Source of the DNA: Bacilli bacterium
Lineage (GTDB): Bacteria > Bacillota_I > Bacilli_A > RF39 > UBA660
Direction of reading: 5' to 3'
Assembly (NCBI GenBank): GCA_017441845.1
Contig: JAFRVB010000005.1
Location: 86,150-147,525, forward strand
DNA length: 61,376 bases
Part shown: in pieces, positions 50,358-58,801 of the stretch
How the letters are laid out: every line of letters begins with the position of its first letter
How positions within the stretch are numbered: position 1 is the stretch's first letter
The notes under the pieces: generated by a model
Told to the model about the DNA's origin: nothing
Databases searched by the model: none
Seen by the model: only the letters and a program-made list of their open reading frames with translations
Program-made: the position numbers and the translations under genes

Positions 50358-50386
50358 ATTATACCATATTTTACGCTTTTTTGCAA
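50358..50386 (-). promoter_or_regulatory. Promoter of Fic-like gene, divergent
   Basis: On the minus strand TTGCAA, 17-base spacer, TATAAT (50363-50358) with extended TGG. Confidence 0.65.
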
Positions 50387-50394
50387 CAAATACG

Positions 50395-50403
50395 TGTTAT
50401 AAT
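50395..50403 (+). promoter_or_regulatory. Extended -10 promoter of mutM
   Basis: TGTTATAAT, 19 bases before ATG 50423. Confidence 0.6.
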
Positions 50404-50422
50404 CTAGTTAGAGGTGACTATT

Positions 50423-51241
50423 ATGCCTGAAAAACCAGAAGTAATGACAGTTTGTACTCAATTAAAGGATAGAATTATTAATAAAAAGATTACTGGTTGT
50501 AATATATTATGGGATAATATTATCGCAACTAATTTATTGGATTTTAAAACTAAAATAATAGGTCAAAATATAAATGATATTGATTCTAGAGGTAAATTTA
50601 TAGTGATTAGACTTGATGATTATTTTTTACTTATTCATTTGAGAATGGAAGGTAAATTTACTTTTAGAAAAGTAGGAGAAGATTTTGAAAAACATGAACA
50701 TGTTGAATTAATACTTGATAATAAAACATCTTGGAGATATAGAGATGTTCGTAAGTTTGGTAAGATGTATTTAATTGATAAAGATGAAATCAATAAAGTT
50801 AAGCCATTAAAAGATTTAGGATATGACTTTTATGACTGTGAATTAGATAAAGAATATTTATATAATAAAATACATAAAAAGAATTTACCTATAAAAACAG
50901 TACTCTTAGATCAAAGTATAATTGCGGGTATAGGTAATATTTATGATGATGAGATTTTATTCTTATCTAAAATATCTCCTTTAAGAAAAGCTTCTAAAAT
51001 TACTAAGAAAGAGTGTGAAGAGATAATTAAAAATACTAAGTATGTATTAAGTGAAGCTGTAAAATTAGGAGGTACTACTATTAGATCATTTACTTCTTCT
51101 GAAGGTGTACATGGTTTATTTCAAAATAAATTGTTAGTTCATGGTAAGGAAAATGAAAAATGTCCTAATTGTGGATGTAAAATTATTAAAATAAAAGTAG
51201 GAGGAAGGGGAACTTATTATTGTAATAAATGCCAAAAATAA
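50423..51241 (+). CDS. mutM: Formamidopyrimidine-DNA glycosylase
   Basis: Removes 8-oxoguanine and related bases and cuts the strand. The 272-residue product begins MPEKPEV (usual PELPEV) with the catalytic N-terminal Pro after Met removal. LLIHLRMEGKF contains the essential Lys, then YRDVRKFG, IIAGIGNIYDDEIL, and the C-terminal zinc finger CPNCGCKI...CNKC. Start 50423 is fixed by the MPE requirement; the longer frame to 50414 would block Pro2. pyk follows 23 bases later. Confidence 0.95.
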   Translation: MPEKPEVMTVCTQLKDRIINKKITGCNILWDNIIATNLLDFKTKIIGQNINDIDSRGKFIVIRLDDYFLLIHLRMEGKFTFRKVGEDFEKHEHVELILDNKTSWRYRDVRKFGKMYLIDKDEINKVKPLKDLGYDFYDCELDKEYLYNKIHKKNLPIKTVLLDQSIIAGIGNIYDDEILFLSKISPLRKASKITKKECEEIIKNTKYVLSEAVKLGGTTIRSFTSSEGVHGLFQNKLLVHGKENEKCPNCGCKIIKIKVGGRGTYYCNKCQK

Positions 51242-51243
51242 GT

Positions 51244-51249
51244 TATAAT
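51244..51249 (+). promoter_or_regulatory. -10 box of pyk
   Basis: TATAAT three bases after the mutM stop, 15 bases before ATG 51265. Confidence 0.5.
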
Positions 51250-51264
51250 ATATGTGGTGATGAT

Positions 51265-52674
51265 ATGAAAAAGACAAAGATTATTTGTACTATAGGTCCT
51301 GTAAGTAATAATCCCGATGTTATGAGTGAAATGGCTGTTAATGGTATGAATGTCGCAAGACTTAATTTCTCTCATGGTAATTATGAAGAAAAAGATCAAA
51401 TAATTAGAAATCTAGAAGAAGTAAGAAAAAGAACAGGTAAACAAGTAGGATTATTATTTGATACTCGTGGACCTGAATTTAGAACTGGATCTTTTGAAAA
51501 TGATAAAGTAGAGTTTGAAGAAGGAAAGACTGTTAGAATTCAAAAAGAAAAAGTTAAAGGTAATAGTGAAAGATTTAGTACTAATCATCCAGATGCTTTA
51601 GATAGAATAAATGTTAAAGATATGATTTTAATTGAAAATGGTAATTTGAAATTTCAAGTTATAGATAAAGATAGTGAAGGTTTAACTTGTAAGATACTAA
51701 TAGGTGGAGAAATAGAAAATCATAAGAGTATTAGTGTACCTAATGTATATTTAGACCTACCTTATATTTCTTCTCAAGATAAGAGAGATATAGAATATGC
51801 TTGTAATAATGATTGTGAATTCTTAGCTATTAGTTTTGTTAATACTGTAGATAATGTATTAGAGATAAAACAATTATTGAAAAATTATGATCGTACTGAT
51901 TTAAAAATAATTAGTAAAATAGAAAGTCAATTAGGAGTAGAAAATGTAGATGAAATTTTAGATGAATCTGCTGGTATTATGATTGCTAGAGGTGATTTAG
52001 GAAATGAAATTGCTAGTGAGAAATTACCAATTATTCAAAAACAATTAATTAAAAGAGCACGTGATAAAGGTAAAATAGCAATTGTTGCTACTGAGATGTT
52101 AGAGTCTATGATGGAAGAAAATAGACCCAAAAGAGCTGAAACATCTGATATTGCTAATGCTGTGTTAGATGGTACTGATGCTGTTATGTTATCAGGTGAG
52201 ACTACTTTAGGAATGCATCCTGTTGAAACTGTTGCAGCTATGGGTAAGATTTGTGAAGTTACTGAAGAATATTCAACATTCGATTATATTGATGAAGAAT
52301 TACCTTTAAATAATTCAGTTGATGCAATATGTCAAGCAGTAGTTAATTCATCTAATCGTTTAGGAGCTAGATTAATATGTGCTTCTACTATAAGTGGAGA
52401 AACTGCCCAAGTAATAAGTAATTTAAAACCAGATGCATTTATTCTTGCTATGTGTCCAAATGATAAAATATGTAGAAGATTATCTCTAAATTGGGGAGTT
52501 TATACTAAAGTAATACCTTTTTATAATTCAACTGATGAAATGTTAGAAGAAAACATTAAACGTAGTCAAAAATTTATGAATTTAGAAAAAGGAGACATTA
52601 TCATCTTAACAGGATCTTTCCCAACTACTGGAGAAAGTAATCCTACTAATTTAATGAAAATTGAAGAAATATAA
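51265..52674 (+). CDS. pyk: Pyruvate kinase
   Basis: Last ATP-yielding step of glycolysis. The 469-residue product has KTKIICTIGPVSNN, NVARLNFSHGNYEE, SKIESQLGVENVDEI with the active-site Lys, IMIARGDLGNE, and ATEMLESMMEENRPKRAETSDIANAVLDG (in parts). It ends without the extra PEP-utiliser C-terminal domain found in Bacillus Pyk. ATG 51265 begins the conserved MKKTKIICTIGP and has GGTGATGAT before it. Confidence 0.96.
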   Translation: MKKTKIICTIGPVSNNPDVMSEMAVNGMNVARLNFSHGNYEEKDQIIRNLEEVRKRTGKQVGLLFDTRGPEFRTGSFENDKVEFEEGKTVRIQKEKVKGNSERFSTNHPDALDRINVKDMILIENGNLKFQVIDKDSEGLTCKILIGGEIENHKSISVPNVYLDLPYISSQDKRDIEYACNNDCEFLAISFVNTVDNVLEIKQLLKNYDRTDLKIISKIESQLGVENVDEILDESAGIMIARGDLGNEIASEKLPIIQKQLIKRARDKGKIAIVATEMLESMMEENRPKRAETSDIANAVLDGTDAVMLSGETTLGMHPVETVAAMGKICEVTEEYSTFDYIDEELPLNNSVDAICQAVVNSSNRLGARLICASTISGETAQVISNLKPDAFILAMCPNDKICRRLSLNWGVYTKVIPFYNSTDEMLEENIKRSQKFMNLEKGDIIILTGSFPTTGESNPTNLMKIEEI

Positions 52675-52700
52675 AAAGAGTTCAATGAACTCTTTTTTAT
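52673..52700. terminator. Bidirectional terminator
   Basis: AAAAAGAGTTC (52673-52683) with GAACTCTTTTT (52687-52697) between convergent pyk and tmcAL. Confidence 0.9.
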
Positions 52701-53839
52701 TTATCAGTATATAATTTATTTTGATACTCTTTATCTACTAATTCATCTATATTATCATAAACTAATCCATATATTTTAGTAGTCTCTATTTCATAATCTA
52801 ACATAGGATCTTTCTCTCTATTTATTTTACTAATAATAGGTATATCTACATATTTTTTTATTTTATTCAAATATACTCTTCCTTTATCATTGAAACCTAA
52901 TAATCTTATATAACTTATCTCATTGAAAAGGTTAGATTTCTCTTTAGTAAAGTTTAATAATATATGTAATAACATTCTACTAAGTCTATTATAAGTATAT
53001 CTTTTAGATTTTAACTTATTAATATATTCATCTATACTATTAGAATTAATAATCTCTTTCTTTAATTTAGATTCTATATCTTTATCAACACTATTATAAA
53101 TAGATAAATCATCTTCAGTAATAATTTTATATTTTAAGTATTTAAAGAAATCATCTATAAATACTGGTTTATTTAAATAACTTAGTACTTCTTTAGGTAC
53201 TTGATTATCTATATTAACTTTGTTCTTTACAGCTTCTCTTATACTTGTAGCTGAAGATATAGATTCTTCTAACTTAGTAGAATTATAATCATTAGTTCTT
53301 TTAATACATTCATATTTAATATTATAATTATTTTCTTTAATACTTTTAATATAACTTATACCTAATAAATCATTAGGAGTAGTAATCTTTTTACTAGATA
53401 GTTCTTCTATAGCTAAAGATAAAGCTGTAGGGTAGTTATAACCACTCTTACAATATAGTTTTACTAAGTTATCAAATTCTTTATTATTTAATTGAACATC
53501 AGCTATCTCTTCTAAAGTAGAAATATTATCTGACTCTGATCCAAAGATTAATCTATCTACTTTTAGTTTTTCAAGTAGAGTAACTCCTCCATAAGAGAAA
53601 TAATCTGCCGATTGGATAACAAATGGTATAGGTAACTCTACAACTAAATCAATACCATATTTTAAAGATATATCGGTCTTATCCCATTTATTCATAATAG
53701 AAGGAACTCCTCTTTGAGTAAAGTTTCCACTCACTACTAAAACTAAAGTAGCATCAGGATACTTTTTCTTTATTTCATTTATTAAATGAACATGTCCATT
53801 ATGAAATGGATTAAATTCAGCAATTATACCTATAGTCAT
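52697..53839 (-). CDS. tmcAL: tRNA-Met cytidine acetate ligase TmcAL
   Basis: Makes ac4C34 in elongator tRNA-Met using acetate and ATP. The 380-residue product starts MTIGIIAEFNPFHNGHVHLI, a nucleotidyltransferase HxGH motif, then VVSGNFTQRGVPSIMNKWDKT and FGSE near residue 105, all family hallmarks (formerly YlbM). ATG at 53839 is chosen because GGAG lies 7 bases upstream and the family begins there; the frame extends 9 codons further up. Confidence 0.92.
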   Translation of the reverse strand: MTIGIIAEFNPFHNGHVHLINEIKKKYPDATLVLVVSGNFTQRGVPSIMNKWDKTDISLKYGIDLVVELPIPFVIQSADYFSYGGVTLLEKLKVDRLIFGSESDNISTLEEIADVQLNNKEFDNLVKLYCKSGYNYPTALSLAIEELSSKKITTPNDLLGISYIKSIKENNYNIKYECIKRTNDYNSTKLEESISSATSIREAVKNKVNIDNQVPKEVLSYLNKPVFIDDFFKYLKYKIITEDDLSIYNSVDKDIESKLKKEIINSNSIDEYINKLKSKRYTYNRLSRMLLHILLNFTKEKSNLFNEISYIRLLGFNDKGRVYLNKIKKYVDIPIISKINREKDPMLDYEIETTKIYGLVYDNIDELVDKEYQNKLYTDK

Positions 53840-53856
53840 AAAACCACTCCGTGTAT

Positions 53857-53865
53857 ATTTTATCA
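53857..53865 (-). promoter_or_regulatory. Extended -10-like promoter of tmcAL
   Basis: TGATAAAAT on the minus strand, 17 bases from the ATG. Confidence 0.45.
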
Positions 53866-53913
53866 TATTTTTATATTTTTTTGTAAAGTATCCTCAACAA
53901 CTATGTATAAATC

Positions 53914-53942
53914 TTGAGATAGTCTATATATTTTTATATAAT
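53914..53942 (+). promoter_or_regulatory. Promoter of BspA-like gene
   Basis: TTGAGA (53914-53919), 17-base spacer, TATAAT (53937-53942). A GAACAA/TTGTTC hairpin (53954-53959 with 53963-53968) lies in the leader. Confidence 0.65.
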
Positions 53943-53984
53943 TAATATATAAGGAACAATATTTGTTCTTTTGTAGGAAAATAT

Positions 53985-55943
53985 ATGAAAAAACAAATAA
54001 AAAGAGACATTAATATATTTAGTAACAATTGGAGTATAAAAAAGAATTATAAATTTTATACTTCAGTGTTTTTGTCATGCCTTTTTGCCATAACTTCATT
54101 TATAAGTGTAGGTTTTGGTGCTTTAAATCAAGATATGAGTATAGCCGGTGATGTTAGATATACACAGGATGTGGGTAATATGATTAGGGCATGGTCAGTG
54201 TTTTATACATATCAGGATTTTCAGAATCCCGCCTATAAACCTAAGATTGTGACTGCTGATTTTTTGGATAATAAAAATGTACCTGCTAATGCTGTTGAAT
54301 CATGGGATGTATCTGAAAACGGAAATGGTAAAGTAATAGCTTGGATAATAGATGATCCAAATAATCCTGGTTATTATAAATTATATATAGGTGCAGATGG
54401 AGATGTTGTTGCTAATGTAAGATCTGCCATGATATTTTATTATTTTGATAATCTTGAAACAGTAAACTTTAATGATAATTTTGATACATCGCAAACTACT
54501 GATATGGGTGGTATGTTTCAGGGTTGTAAAAAACTGGTAAACTTGGATGTTAGTTCTTTTGATACTTCAAATGTTACAAACATGTCATCTATGTTTTCTG
54601 GATGTGAATCTTTAACTGCGTTAGATTTAAGTAATTTTAATACTACAAAATTAACAGGTATGAATTCTATGTTCTGTGAATGTAAAAAACTAGCATCTTT
54701 AGATATAAGTTCTTTTAATACTACGCTTGTAACAAATTTTGGTTTTACATTTGAAAGATGTTATGAATTAACCACTTTAAATTTAAATAACTTTAATACT
54801 TCAAGTGCTACTGATATGTATTATATGTTTTGGGGATGTAAGGGTTTGACTAGTTTAAATTTAAGTCATTTTGATACTTCAAAAGTGACAACTATGAATT
54901 ATATGTTTTCTGATTGTGGTGGTTTAACAAGTTTGAATGTTTCGAATTTTAATACATCCAATGTAACAACTATGGATCACATGTTTCAAGGTTGTTCGAA
55001 ATTAATTTCATTAGACTTGAGTTCATTTGATACTTCTAAAGTTAGCGATATGGATTATATATTTTCTAGCTGTAAAGCATTAACAAGTTTAAATGTAACA
55101 AGTTTTAATACTTCTCTAATAACAGATATGTCATATATGTTTAATCAATGTAATTCTTTACCAAGTCTTAACGTATCAAGCTTTGATATATCTAATGTAA
55201 CAAATATGGAATATATGTTTTCTAATTGCCTTTCTTTAAATTCTTTAAATTTGAGTAATTTTGATACCTCTAAAGTAACTGTAATGACAAGTTTATTTAC
55301 TATGTGTCAAGCATTAACAACTTTAAATATCACAAGTTTTGATACGTCAAAAGTGACAACTATGGATTACATGTTTAACTGTTGTAGTAGTTTAACAAGC
55401 TTAGATGTATCCAATTTTGATACATCAAAAGTTACTGATATGAGATATATGTTCAGAGAATGTGGTAGTTTAACAAGTTTAAATCTTAGTAATTTTGATA
55501 CTTCCCAAGTAACAAATATGTCATTTATGTTTTTAGAATGTGGTAGTTTAACAAGTCTAAATTTAAGTACTTTTGATACTTCTAAATTATCAACAATGGT
55601 ATGTATGTTTGATGGTTGTTCTAGTTTAACAAGTCTAAATTTGAGCAGTTTTGATACATCACAGGTGACAATTATGGCCGAGATGTTTGAGGGCTGTGCT
55701 AGTTTAACAAATCTTGATCTAACAAGTTTTGATACAAGTAATGTAACAGATATGGCAGCTATGTTTTCTGATTGTAGCAATCTATCAGAAATCAAAATAT
55801 CGTCTTTATGGGATGTATCTAATGTTACTGATGGTAATAGGATGTTTTATCAATGCTATGCATTGCCTAATTATAGTTATAGTTCTACTGGAATAAGTAT
55901 GGCTAAACCAACTACTCAAGGAGGATATTTAACTTTGGTTTAA
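53985..55943 (+). CDS. BspA-like surface protein with DUF285 repeats
   Basis: A 652-residue predicted surface protein. An N-terminal basic stretch and hydrophobic segment at about 27-48 (YTSVFLSCLFAITSFISVGFGA) act as signal or anchor. A non-repeat domain (about 50-173) follows. Residues 174-625 are about 17 repeats of 26 residues of the type MFxxCxxLTSLNLSxFDTSKVTD, typical of BspA/DUF285 leucine-rich-like proteins. The end is a short unique tail without LPxTG or obvious anchor. Its codon choice looks slightly richer in G and C than its neighbours. Adhesion or matrix binding is known for some BspA relatives. AGG-rich site precedes the ATG. Confidence 0.85.
   Translation: MKKQIKRDINIFSNNWSIKKNYKFYTSVFLSCLFAITSFISVGFGALNQDMSIAGDVRYTQDVGNMIRAWSVFYTYQDFQNPAYKPKIVTADFLDNKNVPANAVESWDVSENGNGKVIAWIIDDPNNPGYYKLYIGADGDVVANVRSAMIFYYFDNLETVNFNDNFDTSQTTDMGGMFQGCKKLVNLDVSSFDTSNVTNMSSMFSGCESLTALDLSNFNTTKLTGMNSMFCECKKLASLDISSFNTTLVTNFGFTFERCYELTTLNLNNFNTSSATDMYYMFWGCKGLTSLNLSHFDTSKVTTMNYMFSDCGGLTSLNVSNFNTSNVTTMDHMFQGCSKLISLDLSSFDTSKVSDMDYIFSSCKALTSLNVTSFNTSLITDMSYMFNQCNSLPSLNVSSFDISNVTNMEYMFSNCLSLNSLNLSNFDTSKVTVMTSLFTMCQALTTLNITSFDTSKVTTMDYMFNCCSSLTSLDVSNFDTSKVTDMRYMFRECGSLTSLNLSNFDTSQVTNMSFMFLECGSLTSLNLSTFDTSKLSTMVCMFDGCSSLTSLNLSSFDTSQVTIMAEMFEGCASLTNLDLTSFDTSNVTDMAAMFSDCSNLSEIKISSLWDVSNVTDGNRMFYQCYALPNYSYSSTGISMAKPTTQGGYLTLV
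54504..55860 (+). repeat. Array of about 17 78-base coding repeats
   Basis: Tandem 26-codon units starting with ATG-x-x-ATG-TTT and containing a Cys codon four codons after. Unit 4 (FGFTFERCYEL) and the last unit are most diverged; units 12-16 are closest to one another. Confidence 0.85.
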
Positions 55944-56004
55944 TATCTTCTTTTTATTTACACTTTTACATGCTTGTTTTCTTTTATTTTACATGTATAT
56001 GTTG

Positions 56005-56010
56005 TATAAT
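56005..56010 (+). promoter_or_regulatory. -10 box of murG
   Basis: TATAAT 28 bases before ATG 56039. Confidence 0.55.
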
Positions 56011-56038
56011 TATTATGAATAACTGTTGAGGTGATTTC

Positions 56039-57124
56039 ATGAAATACGTGGTATGTGCAGGGGGTAGTGGTGGACACATTTATCCTGCGATAGCGATTAT
56101 CAACAAAATTAAAGAAGAAGATAAAAATGCTTCATTTTTATATATTGGTACTAGTAATAGGATGGAAAAAGATATTATTCCTAAACTAGGGATTGATTTT
56201 GTTGGATTAGAGATTGTTGGTTTAAATAGAAAAAATATATTTAAGAATATTAGTGTTTTAAAAAAGTATAATGCTGCGAAAAGGGAAGCTTTAAAGGTAC
56301 TTAAAGAATATGCTCCTGATGTAGTTATTGGTGTAGGAGGATATATTACATTACCTGTACTTAAAGCAGCATTTAAACTTGGTATTCCTACTGTTATTCA
56401 TGAACAAAATTCAATACCAGGATTATCTAATAAATTAGTTAAAAATAAAGTTAATAAGATATGTGTATCTTTACCTGGTAGTATTAAGTTTTTCCCTAAA
56501 GAGAAAACTGTTTATACTGGAAATCCTCGTAGTGAAGAGATTATTAAAGTTGATACTGTTAAGAAGAGTGAACTTGGATTTAGTGAAGAAGACAAGTTAG
56601 TTATTTTTGTGATGGGTAGTTTAGGATCTACTACTATGACTTTAAAGTTAAAAGAATTAATACCTGGATTTAAAAATAAGAATTATAGTGTATTAGTTAT
56701 TACTGGTAAAAATTATTATGATGAGTATAAAGACTTAGATGTTTCAGATAATGTTAAAATTGTTGAATACTGTGATAATTTAATTAATGTATTAAAAGAT
56801 AGTGATTTAATAGTATCTCGTGCTGGAGCATCTACTATCGCTGAAATTACCGCAATAGGTTTACCAGCAATCTTGGTACCTAGTCCTTATGTTACTCATA
56901 ATCATCAATATAAAAATGCTTTAGAATTACAAGAAGCTGGAGCTATTAGATTAGTTACTGAAGAAGAATTTGGTAGAGATAAAATATTAAGTGAAATAGA
57001 TAGATTGTTTGATAATAAAGAATTATATGATGAGATGCATAATAATAGTTTGAAATTAGGTATTAGTGATTCTAGTAGTAGAATATATAAAGTTATTAAA
57101 GAGGTAATTGCGCATGATGAATGA
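56039..57124 (+). CDS. murG: UDP-GlcNAc:lipid I transferase MurG
   Basis: Adds GlcNAc to lipid I at the inner membrane face to make lipid II. The 361-residue GT-B protein has CAGGSGGHIYPAIAI, VVIGVGGYITLPVLKAA, IHEQNSIPGLSN, VFVMGSLGSTTM-type second-domain start and SRAGASTIAEITAIGLPAILVP. GAGGTG precedes the ATG. Its end overlaps murB. Usual neighbours mraY, murD and ftsW are not in this window. Confidence 0.96.
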   Translation: MKYVVCAGGSGGHIYPAIAIINKIKEEDKNASFLYIGTSNRMEKDIIPKLGIDFVGLEIVGLNRKNIFKNISVLKKYNAAKREALKVLKEYAPDVVIGVGGYITLPVLKAAFKLGIPTVIHEQNSIPGLSNKLVKNKVNKICVSLPGSIKFFPKEKTVYTGNPRSEEIIKVDTVKKSELGFSEEDKLVIFVMGSLGSTTMTLKLKELIPGFKNKNYSVLVITGKNYYDEYKDLDVSDNVKIVEYCDNLINVLKDSDLIVSRAGASTIAEITAIGLPAILVPSPYVTHNHQYKNALELQEAGAIRLVTEEEFGRDKILSEIDRLFDNKELYDEMHNNSLKLGISDSSSRIYKVIKEVIAHDE

Positions 57125-58022
57125 ATTAGATAAAGAGATTAAAAAATTAGGTATTAAGATTGATGAGAATGTTAATATAGTTAAATTAACTACTTATAAA
57201 GCCGGAGGAAAAGCCTCTATTGTGGCGTATCCTTCTAATGTAGATCAGTTAATTGATTTAATCAGATTACTTAAGAGTCGTGGTATTAAATATAAAGTTA
57301 TTGGGAATGGATCTAATTTACTATTTAGTGATAAATTATATGAAGGTGTTTTAATTAACTTAAAGGCTTTTGATACATGTAAATTTATTAGTAATAATAG
57401 AGTAAAAGTAGGAGCAGGTTTTCCTTTAATTAAACTAAGTTTACGTTGTGCGAAAAGAGATTTAACTGGATTAGAATTTGCTTCTGGTATACCAGGAACT
57501 ATAGGTGGAGCAGTATTTATGAATGCTGGAGCTTATAAGAGTGATATGGGGTATATTGTTTCTAGTTGTAAGGTATTAACTGATAAATTAGAAGTAATTA
57601 CTTTAACTAATGCAGAGTTAGATTTCCACTATAGGCAATCCTTCTTACAAAAACACCCTGAATATATTTGTTTAGAGGCGACTCTTCATTTAAGAAAAGG
57701 AAAAAGAGAAGCAATAGAAGCTGTTATTGAAGAAAGAAAAAGAAGAAGAGTTATTTCTCAACCATTAGAGTATCCTTCATGTGGATCAGTATTTAGAAAT
57801 CCACCTGATGATTTTGCAGGACGTTTAATAGAAGAAGCTGGTTTAAAAGGAAAAAGAATTGGTGGAGCAGTAGTATCAGAAAAACATGCTAATTTTATTG
57901 TAAATGATAAAAATGCTACTGGAGAAGATATACATTCATTAATACTTCTAGTACATGATGAAGTATTAGATAAGTATGGAGTAGATTTAAAAGTAGAACA
58001 AGAATTTGTAAATTGGGAGTAG
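57114..58022 (+). CDS. murB: UDP-N-acetylenolpyruvoylglucosamine reductase
   Basis: FAD enzyme forming UDP-MurNAc. The 302-residue product has NVNIVKLTTYKAGGKA, YKVIGNGSNLLFSD, GLEFASGIPGTIGGAVFMNAG (in parts), YRQSFLQ, and the serine motif SCGSVFRNP, then EEAGLKGKRIGGAVVSEKHANFIVN, the type IIb form. ATG 57114 or 57117 is likely; GAGGT at 57101 fits 57114. TTG 57108 is too close. It overlaps murG by 11 bases. Confidence 0.95.
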   Translation: MMNELDKEIKKLGIKIDENVNIVKLTTYKAGGKASIVAYPSNVDQLIDLIRLLKSRGIKYKVIGNGSNLLFSDKLYEGVLINLKAFDTCKFISNNRVKVGAGFPLIKLSLRCAKRDLTGLEFASGIPGTIGGAVFMNAGAYKSDMGYIVSSCKVLTDKLEVITLTNAELDFHYRQSFLQKHPEYICLEATLHLRKGKREAIEAVIEERKRRRVISQPLEYPSCGSVFRNPPDDFAGRLIEEAGLKGKRIGGAVVSEKHANFIVNDKNATGEDIHSLILLVHDEVLDKYGVDLKVEQEFVNWE

Positions 58023-58023
58023 T

Positions 58024-58713
58024 ATGGCTAAGAGAATAGTGAAAAAAAAGAAAATTAAATGGATACCATTTTTAATCTTTATACTTATTGTTGTAAGTAT
58101 AGTTTTAATAGTTAAATTTTCTTTAGATAAACCTATTCTTAATATTAATATTAAAAATACTGGATATATTAATGATGATTATATAATTGAAAAAGCTAAT
58201 ATTAAGAATTATCCTAGTTTTGCTTATACTATGTGTAGTGATATAAAAAAGAAATTAAAAAAGAGTGTTTATATTAATGATTTAAAATGTAAGAAGAAAT
58301 TCTATAGAGTTATTGAATTAGATATAGATGAGAATATTCCTGTATTTAATGATAATTATAATCAAAAGATGGTATTTTCTAATGGAGATAGTATTGATGT
58401 TAAAGATATGGAATTTGATGTTAATGTACCTAGACTTTTGAATTATGTACCTAAGAAGAAGTATTCTTCATTTATTAAAGGTTTAAGTAATATTAAGAGT
58501 GATATATTATCTAGAATTAGTGATATTGAGTATGTTCCTAATGATATAGATAAAGATAGATTCTTATTATATATGGATGATGATAATAGTATTTATATTA
58601 CTTTAACTAAGTTTTCTAAGCTTAATTATTATAATGATGTTATTGCTCAACTTGGTAATCATAAAGGTATTTTATATTTAGATAATGGTAATCATTTTAA
58701 GATAAAGAAATAA
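58024..58713 (+). CDS. divIB: Cell-division protein DivIB/FtsQ-like
   Basis: A 229-residue bitopic protein: basic N-terminus, one transmembrane helix at about 14-34, then a POTRA-like domain (PILNINIKNTGYINDDYIIEKANI, then LKKSVYINDLKCKKKFYRVIELDIDENIPV in parts). This and the place between murB and ftsA make it DivIB/FtsQ, the scaffold of the division complex. Sequence conservation is low, as usual for the family. It starts one base after the murB stop. Confidence 0.82.
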   Translation: MAKRIVKKKKIKWIPFLIFILIVVSIVLIVKFSLDKPILNINIKNTGYINDDYIIEKANIKNYPSFAYTMCSDIKKKLKKSVYINDLKCKKKFYRVIELDIDENIPVFNDNYNQKMVFSNGDSIDVKDMEFDVNVPRLLNYVPKKKYSSFIKGLSNIKSDILSRISDIEYVPNDIDKDRFLLYMDDDNSIYITLTKFSKLNYYNDVIAQLGNHKGILYLDNGNHFKIKK

Positions 58714-58737
58714 AGACTAAAAATAGTCTTTTTTTGT
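58712..58737 (+). terminator. Intrinsic terminator after divIB
   Basis: AAAGACTA (58712-58719) with TAGTCTTT (58724-58731), then T run; overlaps the stop. Confidence 0.8.
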
Positions 58738-58746
58738 AGAAAAATC

Positions 58747-58775
58747 TAGTCAAATTAATATATTTATTGTATAAT
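58747..58775 (+). promoter_or_regulatory. ftsA promoter
   Basis: TAGTCA (58747-58752), 17-base spacer, TATAAT (58770-58775); weak -35. Confidence 0.55.
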
Positions 58776-58801
58776 TAATTTATATGGTAGGAGGAAGAGA
58801 C

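Noticed and set aside
53954-53968. LexA box or terminator before the BspA gene
   Set aside because: The GAAC/GTTC arms are 7 bases apart rather than 4, and only four T follow; it lies inside the leader of the same transcript.
55367-55795. Long antisense frame in the BspA gene
   Set aside because: It mirrors the repetitive codons of the sense gene and has no Shine-Dalgarno or independent features.
54504-55860. CRISPR-like or non-coding repeat array
   Set aside because: The 78-base periodicity is fully in frame and encodes a known type of protein repeat.
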